From NCBI GenBank assembly GCA_022605405.1, contig JABYQQ010000032.1:201001-265000 (forward strand): DNA of 64,000 nt, written 5' to 3'. The notes under the pieces were generated by a model, which saw nothing but the letters and a program-made list of their open reading frames with translations, searched no databases and was not told where the DNA came from. Shown here piece by piece: positions 1 through 11,104 of this stretch; within the stretch, counting starts at the first letter, position 1; every line of letters begins with the position of its first letter. The stretch comes from Earliella scabrosa. Taxonomy: Eukaryota > Basidiomycota > Agaricomycetes > Polyporales > Polyporaceae. The position numbers and the translations under genes are program-made.

Positions 1-480
1 GAGAATGGACGGGTCTTCAGCGATGTGGGTCATTATGACGTTGGAAGATTTGAAGTAGCTGATGGTCTGTCTGGCACGCGTAGATCCATCCAGCTTATGA
101 GGAGGCCGGGCCATGACCTCTGCTAGCTGCACGTCGACGATCCCGTCGATGAGCACGCCGTACGTGTCCGCAATCTCCACGAACTTGCCACGCCCGTCCC
201 ATACAAGTTTCGTGATTTGCTTGTCACGTAGGAGTGCAAAGAGCGGCGAAAGTAGGGAGTTGTGTTTGTCGCCCAGGGCGAGGGCATCGAACAGGTATAC
301 CTTCAGGGTGGAAGGATCTCCGAGAGAAAGGATGCTCAGGACCCCGTCCGCCATACCCGGGTTCTTGCCTTCAATATCTAGCACGAGGTTGGACTGCTTT
401 GCAAGAGTCGCTGCAGCGATCTTGACTTCCTCGTAGGTCGAGATAAGAGTGATCTGTATTTCGCATTGGCTCCAGTCCAT
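1..480 (-). CDS. 3'-5' exonuclease-domain protein, 5' part only
   Basis: An ATG at 480-478 opens a frame of 160 codons that reaches the left edge of the window without a stop, so only the N-terminal part is visible. Residues 32-37 (VLDIEG) fit the Exo I motif (D-x-E, D35 and E37) of DEDD-family 3'-5' exonucleases (RNase D / Rrp6 / WRN-exo type). Residues 91-121 (KLVWDGRGKF then IVDVQLAEV) fit the Exo II region. These enzymes trim RNA or DNA ends with two metal ions held by the four acidic residues. In fungal relatives an Asp usually follows the WDGR stretch, but here the equivalent position is Lys99, so activity is uncertain. The Exo III motif would lie outside the window. The family call is fairly secure; substrate and location cannot be judged. 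Confidence 0.7.
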   Translation of the reverse strand, partial: MDWSQCEIQITLISTYEEVKIAAATLAKQSNLVLDIEGKNPGMADGVLSILSLGDPSTLKVYLFDALALGDKHNSLLSPLFALLRDKQITKLVWDGRGKFVEIADTYGVLIDGIVDVQLAEVMARPPHKLDGSTRARQTISYFKSSNVIMTHIAEDPSIL

Positions 481-1074
481 GTCGGGCCAAGTACCTGGTT
501 ATGCATCAGTCATCCTGAACCTGTAACGTAATCAAGGCAAGTCCTACAGCTACGCACTGGCAACGATGAAGAGGGTCGCCCGAAGTGAAGGAGGCTGTTG
601 GCAATGGTAGAAGTTGCAGGGACCTACCGCAGCACTTTGTAGGAGATGTCATATGGGGAGCAAGACCGAAACTGAAGATCATATGATGCGTATTAACACA
701 TGCATTAGCGTGTCCGTCAAAGTTGCTCATGACCTGCTAATATCCAGCTCGTCAACGAGTGCGGTTCGGCGCTTCGATGCCGAGGTGGTAGAGAAGAAGT
801 ACTCACCGTTGAACCCCGCGGAACCCCATTTGGACACTTCCTCATAATGACTACAGAGGACTCACCGATACTTTCAGTGTAAGATCAGAGACGACGCGCC
901 GTGCCAATCCAAACTGCAGCCTGGGAGCTTTCGTTCGAGTCGAGTGTCTTCGAGCATCGATCTAGTCAGTGAGGCAGCGCAGAACAAAATATGATTAGTT
1001 TACACCGGCGCGTGCAGCGTCCTCTATGAGTAACACCCAAGAACAAATGCCGACCAGATTGCCCGTCTACGAAC
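481..1074. other. intergenic, exonuclease gene to Spo7-like gene
   Basis: Holds the promoter side of the exonuclease gene and the 3' side of the Spo7-like gene. Short open frames occur on both strands, but none has a recognisable domain or a convincing splice structure. Nothing else is seen. Confidence 0.5.
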
Positions 1075-2273
1075 TCACGCATCTTCCCTGTTCACAGACC
1101 CCGACGCGAGCGGATGCTGCGGCAATGGCGGCGTCCCTCCGCTCCCACCTCCCCCGCTCCCCAACCCTCCCGACGACGAGATCTTGCGGCCCGTCCTCCC
1201 CGGCACCGGGCTCGACCTTCTCGATCCGCCCGGACTCCCCGTCCCACGACCCCTGCCTGGAAACCCTCGCATGCTCCCCACCGGTGTTGCCGTCCCAGGA
1301 CTTGGCACAGGTGCTGGCACGGGAGGTGTCTGCCGCATCCAAGGCATCTTGAGGTGTATCCACCCGACCCAGGTCTGTGCATACGCCGCACGTTCGCGAT
1401 CCTCCCTCCGCCGCTCGAACTGGCCCCGGTACCGCTCGTAGGACTCGCGAAAGCCGCGGTCCACGCGCGACGAGAAGATGAGCTCGCCCCTCGGATTCGA
1501 CGCCGGCGGGATGGGCGCGATCGGCACGGACGAGCTGCGCCTGCTCGAGCCTGGAGAGGGCGACGGACTGCGTCTCCGTGGAAAGTGTGGGGACGTGGGG
1601 GAGCTCGGCGAGGTGGGCGGTGGGGACGTTGGGCGCGCGAAGAGGAACGCGAACGGGTTGAAGGGCAGCTTCGACCGCAGCGGGGGCTGACGCATGTTGA
1701 GGTACATGTTGAAGTTGCGGAGCGCACGGTTCGCGTGCGGGACGTACCTGGGCCGTCCCCATTCAGCCATCCACCTCTTGGACCCGTGGCCAGACCAGAC
1801 ATGGCGCAGACGCACCTGTTCGCGTAGCCGATCTTCTCCGAATACATCCCGCTTGCAAAGAACAGCACCAATGTAGTCACGCTCACGAACAGCAGCCCCG
1901 ACGCAAAATATGGATGCACCCTCACGACCGCATCCTCGGGGTAGAGCTCGGGCAGGACCTGGTGGAGGATCCACTTGTACGGTATGCCAAGCATGTTCGT
2001 CTGGAGGAGGACCTCACATAGCAGAAATGCTATAATGAGAAGCAGTTGCAGAAGAAACACTAGCCATGATACGCACGCAACGTTCAGTAGCTGATCGCGA
2101 TCGGAGAGCAAGCCCACGACTCACGCACGTTGGTACCGTCTTTTCCGGCGATTCAGCGACGCAGCATTTGTCTTGAGCCGCTCCTCAAACAGCAGCAGGT
2201 CACGGTATGTCGCAGCATCGTTTGGAGGGTAGAAGGAGCCAGTTGGAGAGTGGAGGGACGGCCGAGGAGGCAT
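1075..2273 (-). CDS. SPO7: Spo7-like regulatory subunit of the Nem1-Spo7 phosphatase
   Basis: Three exons (2273-2129, 2059-1816, 1747-1075) give 353 aa. The N-terminal motif ATYRDLLLFEERLK (residues 21-34) followed by a basic stretch (RRKRRYQ) and a first membrane span (about 49-69) is the Spo7 signature. A second span lies at about 100-118, and the conserved block YVPHANRALRNFN follows right after it, across the second splice site. In yeast Spo7 binds the phosphatase Nem1 at the nuclear/ER membrane, and the pair dephosphorylates the lipin Pah1, setting the balance between phospholipid and triacylglycerol synthesis. The C-terminal part from about residue 145 is a long low-complexity tail rich in Pro, Ser, Arg and Gly that yeast Spo7 lacks. 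The start at 2273 (MPPRPS) was preferred because the conserved region follows 20 residues later. An in-frame ATG at 2348 is an alternative. Confidence 0.85.
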
Positions 2274-3470
2274 AGGTTGTGGTCTGGGACAACTCGCCAA
2301 TTCCGTGTCGGCCCACGCTGGTGGCGGCGAAGCGAACCCTAACCTCACACCTCGCGCTCATTTTGGCAACTTTTGTCGTTCCCGACATGAGTCTGGAATC
2401 GATATCCAGATAGCCTTGATCTTGCTCTTGCTTGAACGATACGCCCAATGTCACATCAATGTGCTCAACCTCCATGCCCGTCAGAGAAAGGTAAAGGAAG
2501 TCAACAACCGAACTCCTCCCAACCAGTGGTCTCCGACGCTGCCAGGCCCGCTGCGAGATAATCAATAAGTACTCTCCAGTGCTCCAAGGGAAGCTCGGTA
2601 CAGGAGTCTCGTGCAACGACAGTCTGTAGAGCTTCATCCCCGCATCCCGCTCCCTCTTGCCGAGCGATTCTGCCCCACTCGAAGACGACGCCTACATGCT
2701 TATCCTGCTTCGTAAGTATCCATTGCTTGCGTTCGGATGTTGTGCTGAATCCTGATGGCAACAGGTGTGCTCGTGTCTTTCTATGATAGAGCTTTCATGT
2801 CGACTCCGAGGTATGTACCGGTATATGGAGCTGGAACCGCGCGAGCCATCGACGTTCGCCATAATTCTGGCTGTATTCCGGAAAATCGGTGATACTACCA
2901 AGATTTACTGTTACGGTAAGCTACCAGCAGGCTGTTACTGGTGTTCCCTAGTCTCTATAGCACCTCTTAATGGCGCTTAATGGCGTTGAAGCCGCATCCA
3001 ACAACTGGAAGATAGCGGAGCTGAGGCGTGGACCGTAAGTACACTGGACAAACATCGGCTCTTCGTCACGTCTGTGCAAGATATCGGTGTACAAGATAGG
3101 CGGTTAGAAGCCTTAGAAGGTCTTCCTTTTGCGAAGACGACGCCGGCCATCATTCTTCGTAGTGCGCACGTCGGATTATACCCCTCGCGAGGCCCTTTTG
3201 CCGTGCATCCACTCCTGCCGGGCTGTTGCTCGACGCGCAAATCTCTCGGTCCTCGTCGGTCCTTTCGCCTAAACTCCTGCCACATTTGTCCGACTGGTGC
3301 GCCGCGTCGCTCGAATGCATGACGCAATGAGGTCGCTGGATGATTGTGGTGCTAGAGGCAAGGCGAGCTCGCGGCACCTTTGCGTGTTCGTATAAAGGCG
3401 GCCCTATCTGGTCGTTACACACCTCGTGTGTCCTCAGGCCTCAACTCGTGTTGCCCCTTCCTCATCCATC
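2274..3470. other. intergenic, Spo7-like gene to AA9 gene
   Basis: Contains some splice-like signals on the plus strand (for example GTAAGT near 2712 and GTATGT near 2812), but no exon chain with a recognisable product. The last 100 bases are the AA9 promoter with its TATA box. I support no gene here. Confidence 0.4.
3391..3397 (+). promoter_or_regulatory. TATA box of the AA9 gene
   Basis: TATAAAG lies 80 bp upstream of the ATG at 3471, a normal distance for a fungal core promoter. A strong TATA box fits a highly inducible secreted-enzyme gene. Confidence 0.6.
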
Positions 3471-4523
3471 ATGCTCACCTCCGTCTTCGTGCTCGCGGCG
3501 CTCGCGTCCCAGGCTGTCGCCCATTGTGCGTTGTCGTCCGTTTCTGGTGCATTCGCTCCTGCTGAGCGCCGTTCGCAGATACATTCCCGAAGCTGGTCGT
3601 CGACGGAGTCCAGACTCCCGACTGGGTCAACGTCCGTCGGACCAACAACTACAACAGCCAGGCTCCCGTATGTCGCCTCATCCTACGCATGCATGCGGTT
3701 CTTGTTCATAGAACTATCGCTTGCACTATCAGGTCACTGATGTGACGAGCCTCGACTTCCGCTGCTACACCTCAACGACGCAAGCGACCGCAGAGACGAT
3801 CAACGTCGCTGCCGGCTCCCAGCTCGGCATCTGGGCAAACCAGCAGGTGTACCACCCCGGCGTGGTCAACATCTACATGGCCAAGGCTCCCGCGGGCACC
3901 GACGTCAAGAACTGGGACGGTTCGGGTACCGTCTGGTTCAAGGTCCACGAGATCTCAGCCGTTACCGACGGCGGGAAAAGCATCTCCTGGCCCGGGAGCA
4001 ACATCGACGGCGTGACGTTCACCGTACCGAAGAACCTGCCCAGCGGCCAGTACCTCGTCCGCGTTGAGCAGATTGCTCTCCACGTCGCCAAGACGTACGG
4101 TGGCGCGCAGTTCTACGTGAGTACAACCATACCATGTTGCTTTATCTGAAACTAATTGGGATCGTTCTTCTACCAACAGATCTCTTGCGGCCAGATCAAC
4201 GTCACCGGCGGTGGCAGCGGCTCGCCCGGTCCCCTCGTCGCCATCCCTGGTGTCTACACCGGTAACGTGAGTCATCCTCAGCTACCTCCGAGATTGTGCA
4301 GTGCTCACATACGCTCAACAGGAGCCCGGCATTCTCATCAACATCAACGTGAGTTACAATGAGACTGCTCGTTTTATGTCCACACCTTTGACCCTCGTCG
4401 CCCACATTCCAGTACCCCATCCCCGCGAACTACACCCAACCCGGTCCCGTAAGTCCTTCAATACTCATGCTCGACGGCGTGTCAGTTTACTCACTTGACC
4501 CTCAGGCTGTCTGGAGTGGGTGA
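3471..4523 (+). CDS. AA9 lytic polysaccharide monooxygenase, secreted
   Basis: Seven exons (3471-3525, 3579-3667, 3733-4116, 4180-4266, 4322-4348, 4413-4448, 4506-4523) give 231 aa. Residues 1-17 are a signal peptide, and cleavage leaves His18 as the first residue of the mature protein ([11 protein letters not shown]). This is the N-terminal His that forms the copper histidine brace. The codon for Tyr19 is split by intron 1. The second brace His is probably in the [10 protein letters not shown] block, and the axial Tyr with its partner Gln sits in AQFYISCGQI. These enzymes cleave cellulose or related polysaccharides oxidatively outside the cell, with a reductant and peroxide or oxygen. There is no CBM1 domain or linker, and the chain ends just after the catalytic domain. 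The last three exons are only 27, 36 and 18 nt. A GMC oxidoreductase that could supply peroxide lies about 25 kb away. Confidence 0.93.
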
Positions 4524-5208
4524 ACGAACTGGAGGCGAGAAGACTGACGACTGCCATAGAGAATCTCGCTTGTACATACCTCGTATCGCAGCCACGCAGT
4601 CATTTTGGCACGCTAACATGACTGCCAGTTGATGATTGTCGTTTAAGGCAGTAGCCTCATGCTTCGTTAAACCCCAAATGACCAAGTAGTACTAGCTCCG
4701 GCAGCAATAAGATGGGTTACTTACGTGCATTCGTCCTACTATGGTTCTGGACTGTGCATGCTTCCGCATCACCTGGGCAGGTGTACAAGTTCACTGTCCA
4801 GATAATATTACGTGCTATGTACACTACATTGCACTTCTTCCAAAGATCCGTCCATTCATTGCTGTGAGATACGTATGACGACAAACAGGGAGCGTATGCA
4901 TGCGCAAGTCCTACAGACGGGCGAGCCGCCGCCGAATCACGAGTGACCGAGGTCCGTGCCGAACCATCCCCATCGGCAACGACGTTGAGGACTATGCGAA
5001 GTGAGGGATATCGCGAGAGCGAGCTGTAAGTGACAACTATGCGAAGAATATACGTATCAACAATGCGTGGTGCGGGTGTGGTGACGATGCTGACAATGAG
5101 GATGATGATGCAAATGAGGATGAGAATGTGTGCATGTGGATGCAGTATCCAGGACGATGACCGGGGAACGAACCAGCCGAGACCGCGACCAACACGACTC
5201 GACGAGCA
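4524..5208. other. intergenic between two convergent genes
   Basis: The 3' flanks of the AA9 gene and the orphan membrane-protein gene. Around 5085-5150 the DNA is rich in imperfect GATG/AATG repeats. No gene is seen. Confidence 0.5.
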
Positions 5209-6939
5209 CTATGCGGTGAGAGCACGTCGTGTATCTTCTCTCCTTGGTCCTCCGATGAAGAACGTCATCCATCCAAACATGGCCATCATGAACCGCACGA
5301 TCCATGCGGAGTCCGCACCCAGCCCGAGGCCCGGACGCAATTGCAACGCAAATGCGATATCGAGCGGCTGGCGGGGCGTTCTCGCGCGCGGACGTTGCAC
5401 CTGCACCTCCGGAGCGTCATCTGCGAACAACGCGCCGGGAAGTGTGGGTGCGGGAGATTCCGAGCGAGAGTGGGAAGGGGAGGACGAAGATGAACCGGAG
5501 AGACCGAGTGCGGGAGCGTCAGCCGCGCGGATCGACCACAGCGGCTTGGAAGAGAGTGTGGGCGATGACTGCACCTCACGCATCTGTGGCGCGTGCCGTG
5601 CAGGCGAGCGCGTTGGACTGGCGAGCGGTGAACGCATCGGTGTTCGCAGCGGCGTGGAGAATGGGGTAGAGGTGTCGGAATGTACGTCGGGAAGTGGCAG
5701 GAAGTCTGGATCAGCATGTTCCTCCACCACGATACGAGGTACCTCAGGTTTGGGCTGGTAGTGCGGAGGGAGATCCGAGTCGAGGAAGAGCAGAGAGTGC
5801 TCTTGGGCGTCATGGAACTTCTCGTCGACGTCTTCGTCGTCGGTGTCTTCAACGTCCACCAAGATGACCTTCTCGTTCAGATCCTCGCCCGTCTTCTCGT
5901 CCACGATGTTAAGAGGCGGAAGCGGGGCGTCGTAAATGAGACGGCGCTTCTCGGGTAGTGGAGCACCACCTGTTGCGTGGTCGTCGTCATGAGGCATGTC
6001 GAGACCAACGCGCTTCTCGAGCCGGGGAAGCACATCCCAGGCAAGACCAGACTTGACCATGAGGTAGTTGACGTGGTTGTAGGCGTAGAGCCCGGCACCG
6101 ATGCAAAGCACGGCAAAGAGGGCGGCGATGGAGGAGACGGCGAGGACGATGAGCGGCGGGGAAGAGTAGAAATCGGTAAGGGAAACGGCGGGAAGCTCTT
6201 GTGAAGTTTCCTCCGGCGACGACGCCTCACCCCCAGAAACAGCATCCGTGGCGGTCACAGATGTAGAGTCTTCAGTGGGACGAACGCCATCGATGTCATT
6301 CAGGCTGCCAGTACTCTTGAGGTTCTTGATGATCTCGTAGAGCTGTTTCTCGTCGTCCGAGGGTGTGCCGTCGATGTTGAGGGGAATGACTGCCTTGACA
6401 GCATCAAGGTCTTCCAGGCGGGAGAGCAGGGCCGATTGTTCTTCCGAAGTCGTGAGGGAGACATGAACGTCATCTTCGTCTTCGCAAGTTAAGCAGTCCG
6501 GCGATTGTCTACACAAGGACACGCACGTCAGTTTCAGCTACTCGGCAATGCGACACCGGACCATAGGCGTTGACTGCATGACGTCCGGGGGTAGAGGGCA
6601 TATTGGATGCCAGTGGATGCCAATTCGAGCACTGTCCGAGGCTGCCTATCGTCGTTTCTGCCACGTTCTACACCCGTGTTCCACCACGCAGTCGACCCCA
6701 TGCGATAGAAGGAGTTCAAATGAAATCGAGAAGACTCACCCAGTGCGGGATTCAAATATGGCCTGAACGGCGTTCTGAACCTGGAGAGACCTTCTTACCC
6801 TTTTATGAACAAGATGTTAGCCCACCAGCATCCAGAGTGAATGTCGGACAGCGGCGTACGATTGTGGCGCGTCCGAAATGGGACGAGCGGTGACGACCAG
6901 CGCGAGCAAGGAGAAAGAGACAAGGATGTTAAGAGTCAT
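5209..6939 (-). CDS. orphan single-pass membrane protein with signal peptide
   Basis: Three exons (6939-6826, 6780-6740, 6508-5209) give 484 aa. The second intron is 231 nt, long for this window. All phases close, but exons 1 and 2 rest on splice logic only. Residues 1-19 look like a signal peptide (MTLNILVSFSLLALVVTA). An acidic Ser/Thr-rich segment follows, then a strong membrane span at about 170-195. The cytosol-side tail is long and disordered, with an acidic run near VDVEDTDDEDVDEK and many S/T-P sites that would suit phosphorylation. A second short hydrophobic stretch (about 454-474, FMMAMFGWMTFFIGG) lies near the C terminus and may be a re-entrant or peripheral segment. I do not recognise a family. 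It shares a 357-bp divergent promoter region with the DnaJ gene. Confidence 0.6.
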
Positions 6940-7296
6940 CGTGCGCAACGAGGCAGAACCTGGCTGCAGAGAGCTCTCTCAGCGACCTGCTCAACACGAC
7001 TTAACGTGTCGACGTCGAGGAGGGCGATGTCGGTGATGGTGGCCTCGAGGAGAACACGATGGCCTCATTCCCCCCGGCGCGCCTTTCCGTCCTCCTCTGA
7101 CGTGGTCCTTGATCCCATCACGGCTTGGCTCCGGCATGGGATATGTGGGTGAATAAGTGACTTATCTGATAAGATAAGAGTTCCCTCCGTCATCTGCCCG
7201 CCGCACGTTGACTACGCGACTCGACAAGTACTGACGTCCTCCTTCACTCGAGTCTCGCCCGCCTGAGCTTGCAGCACGATCTTACACTCTTGAGCT
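6940..7296. other. divergent promoter region, membrane protein and DnaJ genes
   Basis: This 357-bp stretch lies between two start codons facing away from each other. The only clear element is the GATA-site cluster at 7161-7178, described separately. Confidence 0.5.
7161..7178. promoter_or_regulatory. cluster of three GATA-factor sites
   Basis: The 18 bases CTTATCTGATAAGATAAG contain one TTATC and two GATAAG cores on alternating strands, spaced only a few bases apart. Fungal GATA factors (nitrogen regulators of the AreA type, light regulators of the white-collar type, iron regulators) bind such paired sites. The cluster lies 119 bp upstream of the DnaJ start and 222 bp upstream of the divergent membrane-protein start, so it could act on either gene. 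Confidence 0.5.
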
Positions 7297-8142
7297 ATGG
7301 TGGCAATACAGCATAGCTGGCAGCGCTCTGCTCGTACACGGCATCCACAATTCCCGCACTCCGCTATCCGCTACTTCAGCCAGTCGTCTTCACGAAGCGG
7401 GCATTACCAAACGCTCGGAATACCGAAGAACGCTACCAAGAACCAGATAAAGGTGATTAGTCGACTGTCATCTGTCGTGCTACTATTGCTTACATCTTGC
7501 AGGCTAGCTATTACAAGGTACACCCCCGCGTAATACACGTCTTTCTGCCAGACACTTACAGAGTTAGGCCCTCTAGTTGAGCAAGCAGTTTCACCCAGAC
7601 ATCAACAAAGACCCAGAGGCCAAGACGAGGTTTCAAGCGGTTAGCGAGGCATATGCAGTCTTGGGAGACGAACGACAACGGTGCGTTTCCTTTGCTTTCA
7701 CGTTTTGCGTCTTCAATCCATCTGTCTGCCCCTCAGTCGGTCGTACGACCGTTCTGTGACTCAACATAACCCCTCACATCCCCACACGCACCATGAGGCA
7801 AGCCATACGCACTGGTCATATGAGGGTCGTCGGCGTGGCGCGACACACGCATGGGAATATGCCCGCAGACCCAACACATCCCGGCACTACACATATCCTC
7901 CTCCACCAGGCTCATCACCATTCTCACACACGCACCACCAACATCCCGCCAGTGGGCCGAACCCCTTCGCAAATCCAAATGTGCAGAGAGCAACTGGGAG
8001 GAGGGGGCCATTGCCAACGGACAGGGGGCCGACGCAGGCCGACTACGTTGCCAGGGAATCAATGTTTGTGAGGACTATCCAGGTCGCTGCGCTCGTGCTG
8101 CTCATAGCAACTGTTGGACATGGGTTCAGCGCGAGCGCCTAG
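7297..8142 (+). CDS. J-domain (DnaJ) protein, probably mitochondrial, tail-anchored
   Basis: Four exons (7297-7452, 7503-7517, 7577-7680, 7737-8142) give 226 aa. The J domain covers about residues 37-93, with the invariant HPD at 63-65 ([10 protein letters not shown]), so it should stimulate the ATPase of an Hsp70 partner. Residues 1-35 are basic, hydroxylated and free of acidic residues, like a mitochondrial presequence. The middle part is rich in His and Pro and lacks the Gly/Phe and zinc-finger regions of type I J-proteins, so this is a type III J-protein. A hydrophobic segment near the C terminus ([20 protein letters not shown]) could be a membrane anchor. Exon 2 is only 15 nt and encodes ASYYK inside helix II of the J domain. 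The fit of this stretch to the family supports the tiny exon. Confidence 0.88.
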
Positions 8143-9610
8143 TAGGAGTCCGATCTGTAGATTGTGAGTGAGAAATTGGCGATGTATGGTCATTTTACTG
8201 AATACTGCGAGTACAGAATGGTGTATATCTAGAGTACATTGACTCCACCTATGCAGTAGAGTCCTACACCGTCCAGCTTCGTCGGCAAGCAACTGGATAA
8301 CCAAGGCCATCGGTCTCATCCATATGGAACGTGTTAGATGTACGCCAGGCTCGCAGACAGACTGATCGTTTCAGCACAATCTGGAAGCCTTCACCCATTC
8401 GTAAGTGCTCCTGCTACGATCGTCTGGATTTCTGAATGCTCGGCGGACGTGCTCGCTCTTTATGATATACATAGCACACTCTTCTTGCCGCACCTCTCGC
8501 GTCCGAGCAACGTACGGACGATGGAGTTCGTGTGGGACGCAAGCTCGGAGTCCTCGACCTATAGATTGTAGACGTGTTGATCCGACCATTACGCAAGTTT
8601 CTAAGACGCGGACCTGAATCTCATGGGTCACGCGGGGTCACAACGCGTCATGCGTTCCTGACGTGGCGCAGGAACACTGACGTGCACAGATCAGTCGTTC
8701 AAAAGGAAAACAGTGAGTCTTCTTCACTTGCATGTCGTAGCTGCCAGATCAGCTAACGTATCGTTCGAGTCGCCCTCGGAACTCGCAAGATACGCAAAGT
8801 GCTGTTCTCGAGTGTGTTCTGCTTGCCTGCGAAACGCTCCGCGCTCAGCGAACGCGCCGGGGAAGTGGATGTTACTTGCAGCTTGGGTCAGTAACAGTCG
8901 CCGTCTTGATAATTAGCGCCACATACTCAAACCAGTCCTCAACAGTCCTCCGGTCTTTTCGTTGTCAATTGAGGCATCCTACGACATATCTCTCTGATAG
9001 AATGCTCGTGTGGTCTGTTACGTCTTGAGCTTAAGCAATGGCATGGCTGACATGCTATCTGACAGACGAGTCCTGCTGATGTTACTCCGCGCATGCCGCA
9101 AGATGTGACTTGTGCCCCATTTATGCCTCACACGAGGTAGAGCTTTGGAGATCCTCACGTCATATATGGGCATACTACTCAAGATAAGCTTCCTACTCTG
9201 TCGTTAATAAGTCTCCTTGCATAAATATTCAGCTAGTCAGATACCCTCTTCCGTCGGTCGCTACGGATCAGACGATCTGGTCCCCATCAATCGACAATGT
9301 TGATGACTGCCTGACGTCGAGGATGGCTGTTATCATCCAGCTCCTTGAACGAACCAGTGTGCTGTCAGTGATACAATGCTTCTTCGCGACTGATCAAGTA
9401 GCAGGCTCGGCTTTCTCGTAGACAAGGTGTCATATAGCGACCTTATCGCGCGCCTAACTGGTAGCACTACTTTTTATAGGTGCGTGTTGTACCTGTCTAA
9501 CAGCCATGGGCGGAAGGCTGAGCGGTCGCGTGAGCGCTGATGTACCTGTCACGACAGCAGTTATAGGCAGCGTGCTGCAGCCCGAGATGCCCTGGCACAG
9601 TCCATTCGAC
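8143..9610. other. intergenic, DnaJ gene to DUF6534 gene
   Basis: About 1.5 kb with short, unrelated open frames on both strands and no recognisable domain, repeat or RNA gene. The right end holds the promoter of the DUF6534 gene. Confidence 0.5.
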
Positions 9611-11104
9611 ATGAACGGCACCACTGCAGTGAATATCGCCGAAATGTGAGTGGACAGACCCAGGAAAGTGCCTCCATGCATTGATGATACTCGTTGCAGG
9701 GCCGCACCGTCGGTGAGCTCCAAGCACTTGATCAGTATCATATCACCTTGACGCCTATCGTCCAGCTCATCGGAGAGCTCCTCAACTGGGGACTCGCCGG
9801 TGCGTTGACTGTGCAAGTCTGTAAGCGATCAACTGCTTGGACCTTGGTACCGGAGGCATGTCGACGATATTGACATCACGTTTCGTCAGATTTGTATCAC
9901 ATCCTCTTTCCGGAAGACCCATTGCATTTCCGTCTATTCGGTGCGTAACATCCTCCCTAGAGAGGATTTTGAATTAAGCGTGAGGGTTGGACGCGTCAGT
10001 GTACGCCGTGTTCGCCGTGGAATGGGTCCAGACGGGTCTCGTTGCCCAAAACTCCCTCAGCCTCTACGTGTATCACTTCGGCGACGTGGATAACCTGAAC
10101 AGCTTCGGTAACGCATGGTTCAGCGTCCCTGTCATCACCGGGGTCGTTTCAATTGCCGTGCAGCTCTTCTATGCACGTCGCATTTGGGCCCTGGGCAGGT
10201 CCAAAGTCCTCGTGGCCGTCATTTGTGTGGTAACCTTCCAAGCCCCCTATCGAAGGGGCCCGTGCTTATTCCGTCACGTCTGCATAGCTCGCAGTCATTC
10301 AAAGCGGCGCCGCGATCGCAAGCGGTATAATGGTGAGTGTTGTCCAAACTGTGTCAGGACAGGCACTAATATTCCGCCTGTGGTCGTCGGACAGATCAAG
10401 AATATGCGTAGGTGGCATCTAAACCCGTCAAAGACGACACCTGCTATCGCGGTCAGCCCAGTGCCATGTACTTGTCACTCCGCCAAGTTGACTCTTTACG
10501 ATGCAGGTTTGGCTAGGCGGAAGTGCCCTGGTCGACATCATCATTGCCGTCGCGATGACCGTTCTCGTATGTCACATCATACTTTTCCCGAAGCGACGTA
10601 ACCAGAATGTAACCTCTATAGCTACTGAAGTCCAAGACTGGCATACGCCACTCGGACGCGGTCGTCGACAAGCTCGTGCGCATCGGGATCGAGTCCGGGG
10701 CGATCACGGCCACAATCGCGGTCGTCGACGTCATCCTGTACGCCGCCGTCCCGGGCAATCTATATCGCGCCCCGGCACCCCTGCTTGCAAAGCTCTACGC
10801 GAACATGCTCCTCACGTCTCTGAACAACCGGGCGTTTCTACGGAAGGTGTCCGTCCCTCACACAATGCAAGAGGAGTCCGTGCTCGCCCGTGCGTTCACC
10901 TCGCGCTTGGCGAATGGCGGCGGGGCCACGGAGGCGGCTGTGAGAGTGGAGGTGCTGACGGAGACGACTGTCGACCGTGACACGGACTACGCTATGAAGA
11001 AGACGTACTCGCCGGTATGTTGCTGTCTCCTGCACCGTCTCATGGGGGACACTGATGAGAACTCTGGGCCATGTGGACCAAAGTCAGGACCCGACGCCGC
11101 CTAA
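9611..11104 (+). CDS. DUF6534-type multi-span membrane protein
   Basis: Nine exons (9611-9645, 9700-9712, 9766-9820, 9890-9940, 10000-10229, 10288-10332, 10395-10451, 10507-10566, 10622-11104) give 342 aa. The pattern is that of the agaricomycete DUF6534 family: an N-terminal block LLNWGLAGALTVQVYLYH, then LFVYAVFAVEWVQTGLV, WFSVPVITGVVSIAVQLFYA, VWLGGSALVDIIIAVAMTVL, and the closing SDAVVDKLVRIGIESGAITA ahead of the last spans. About seven membrane spans are expected. The family is large in mushrooms and its function is unknown. Exon 2 is 13 nt. In-frame ATGs at 9587 and 9506 are alternative starts. The 3' end is uncertain: a good donor (GTATGT, about 11015) could splice the tail to a different short last exon instead of the stop at 11104. 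Confidence 0.82.

Noticed and set aside
2200..2637. 145-codon minus-strand frame overlapping the start of the Spo7-like gene
   Set aside because: It overlaps the conserved YRDLLLFEERLK exon in another frame and has no domain of its own.
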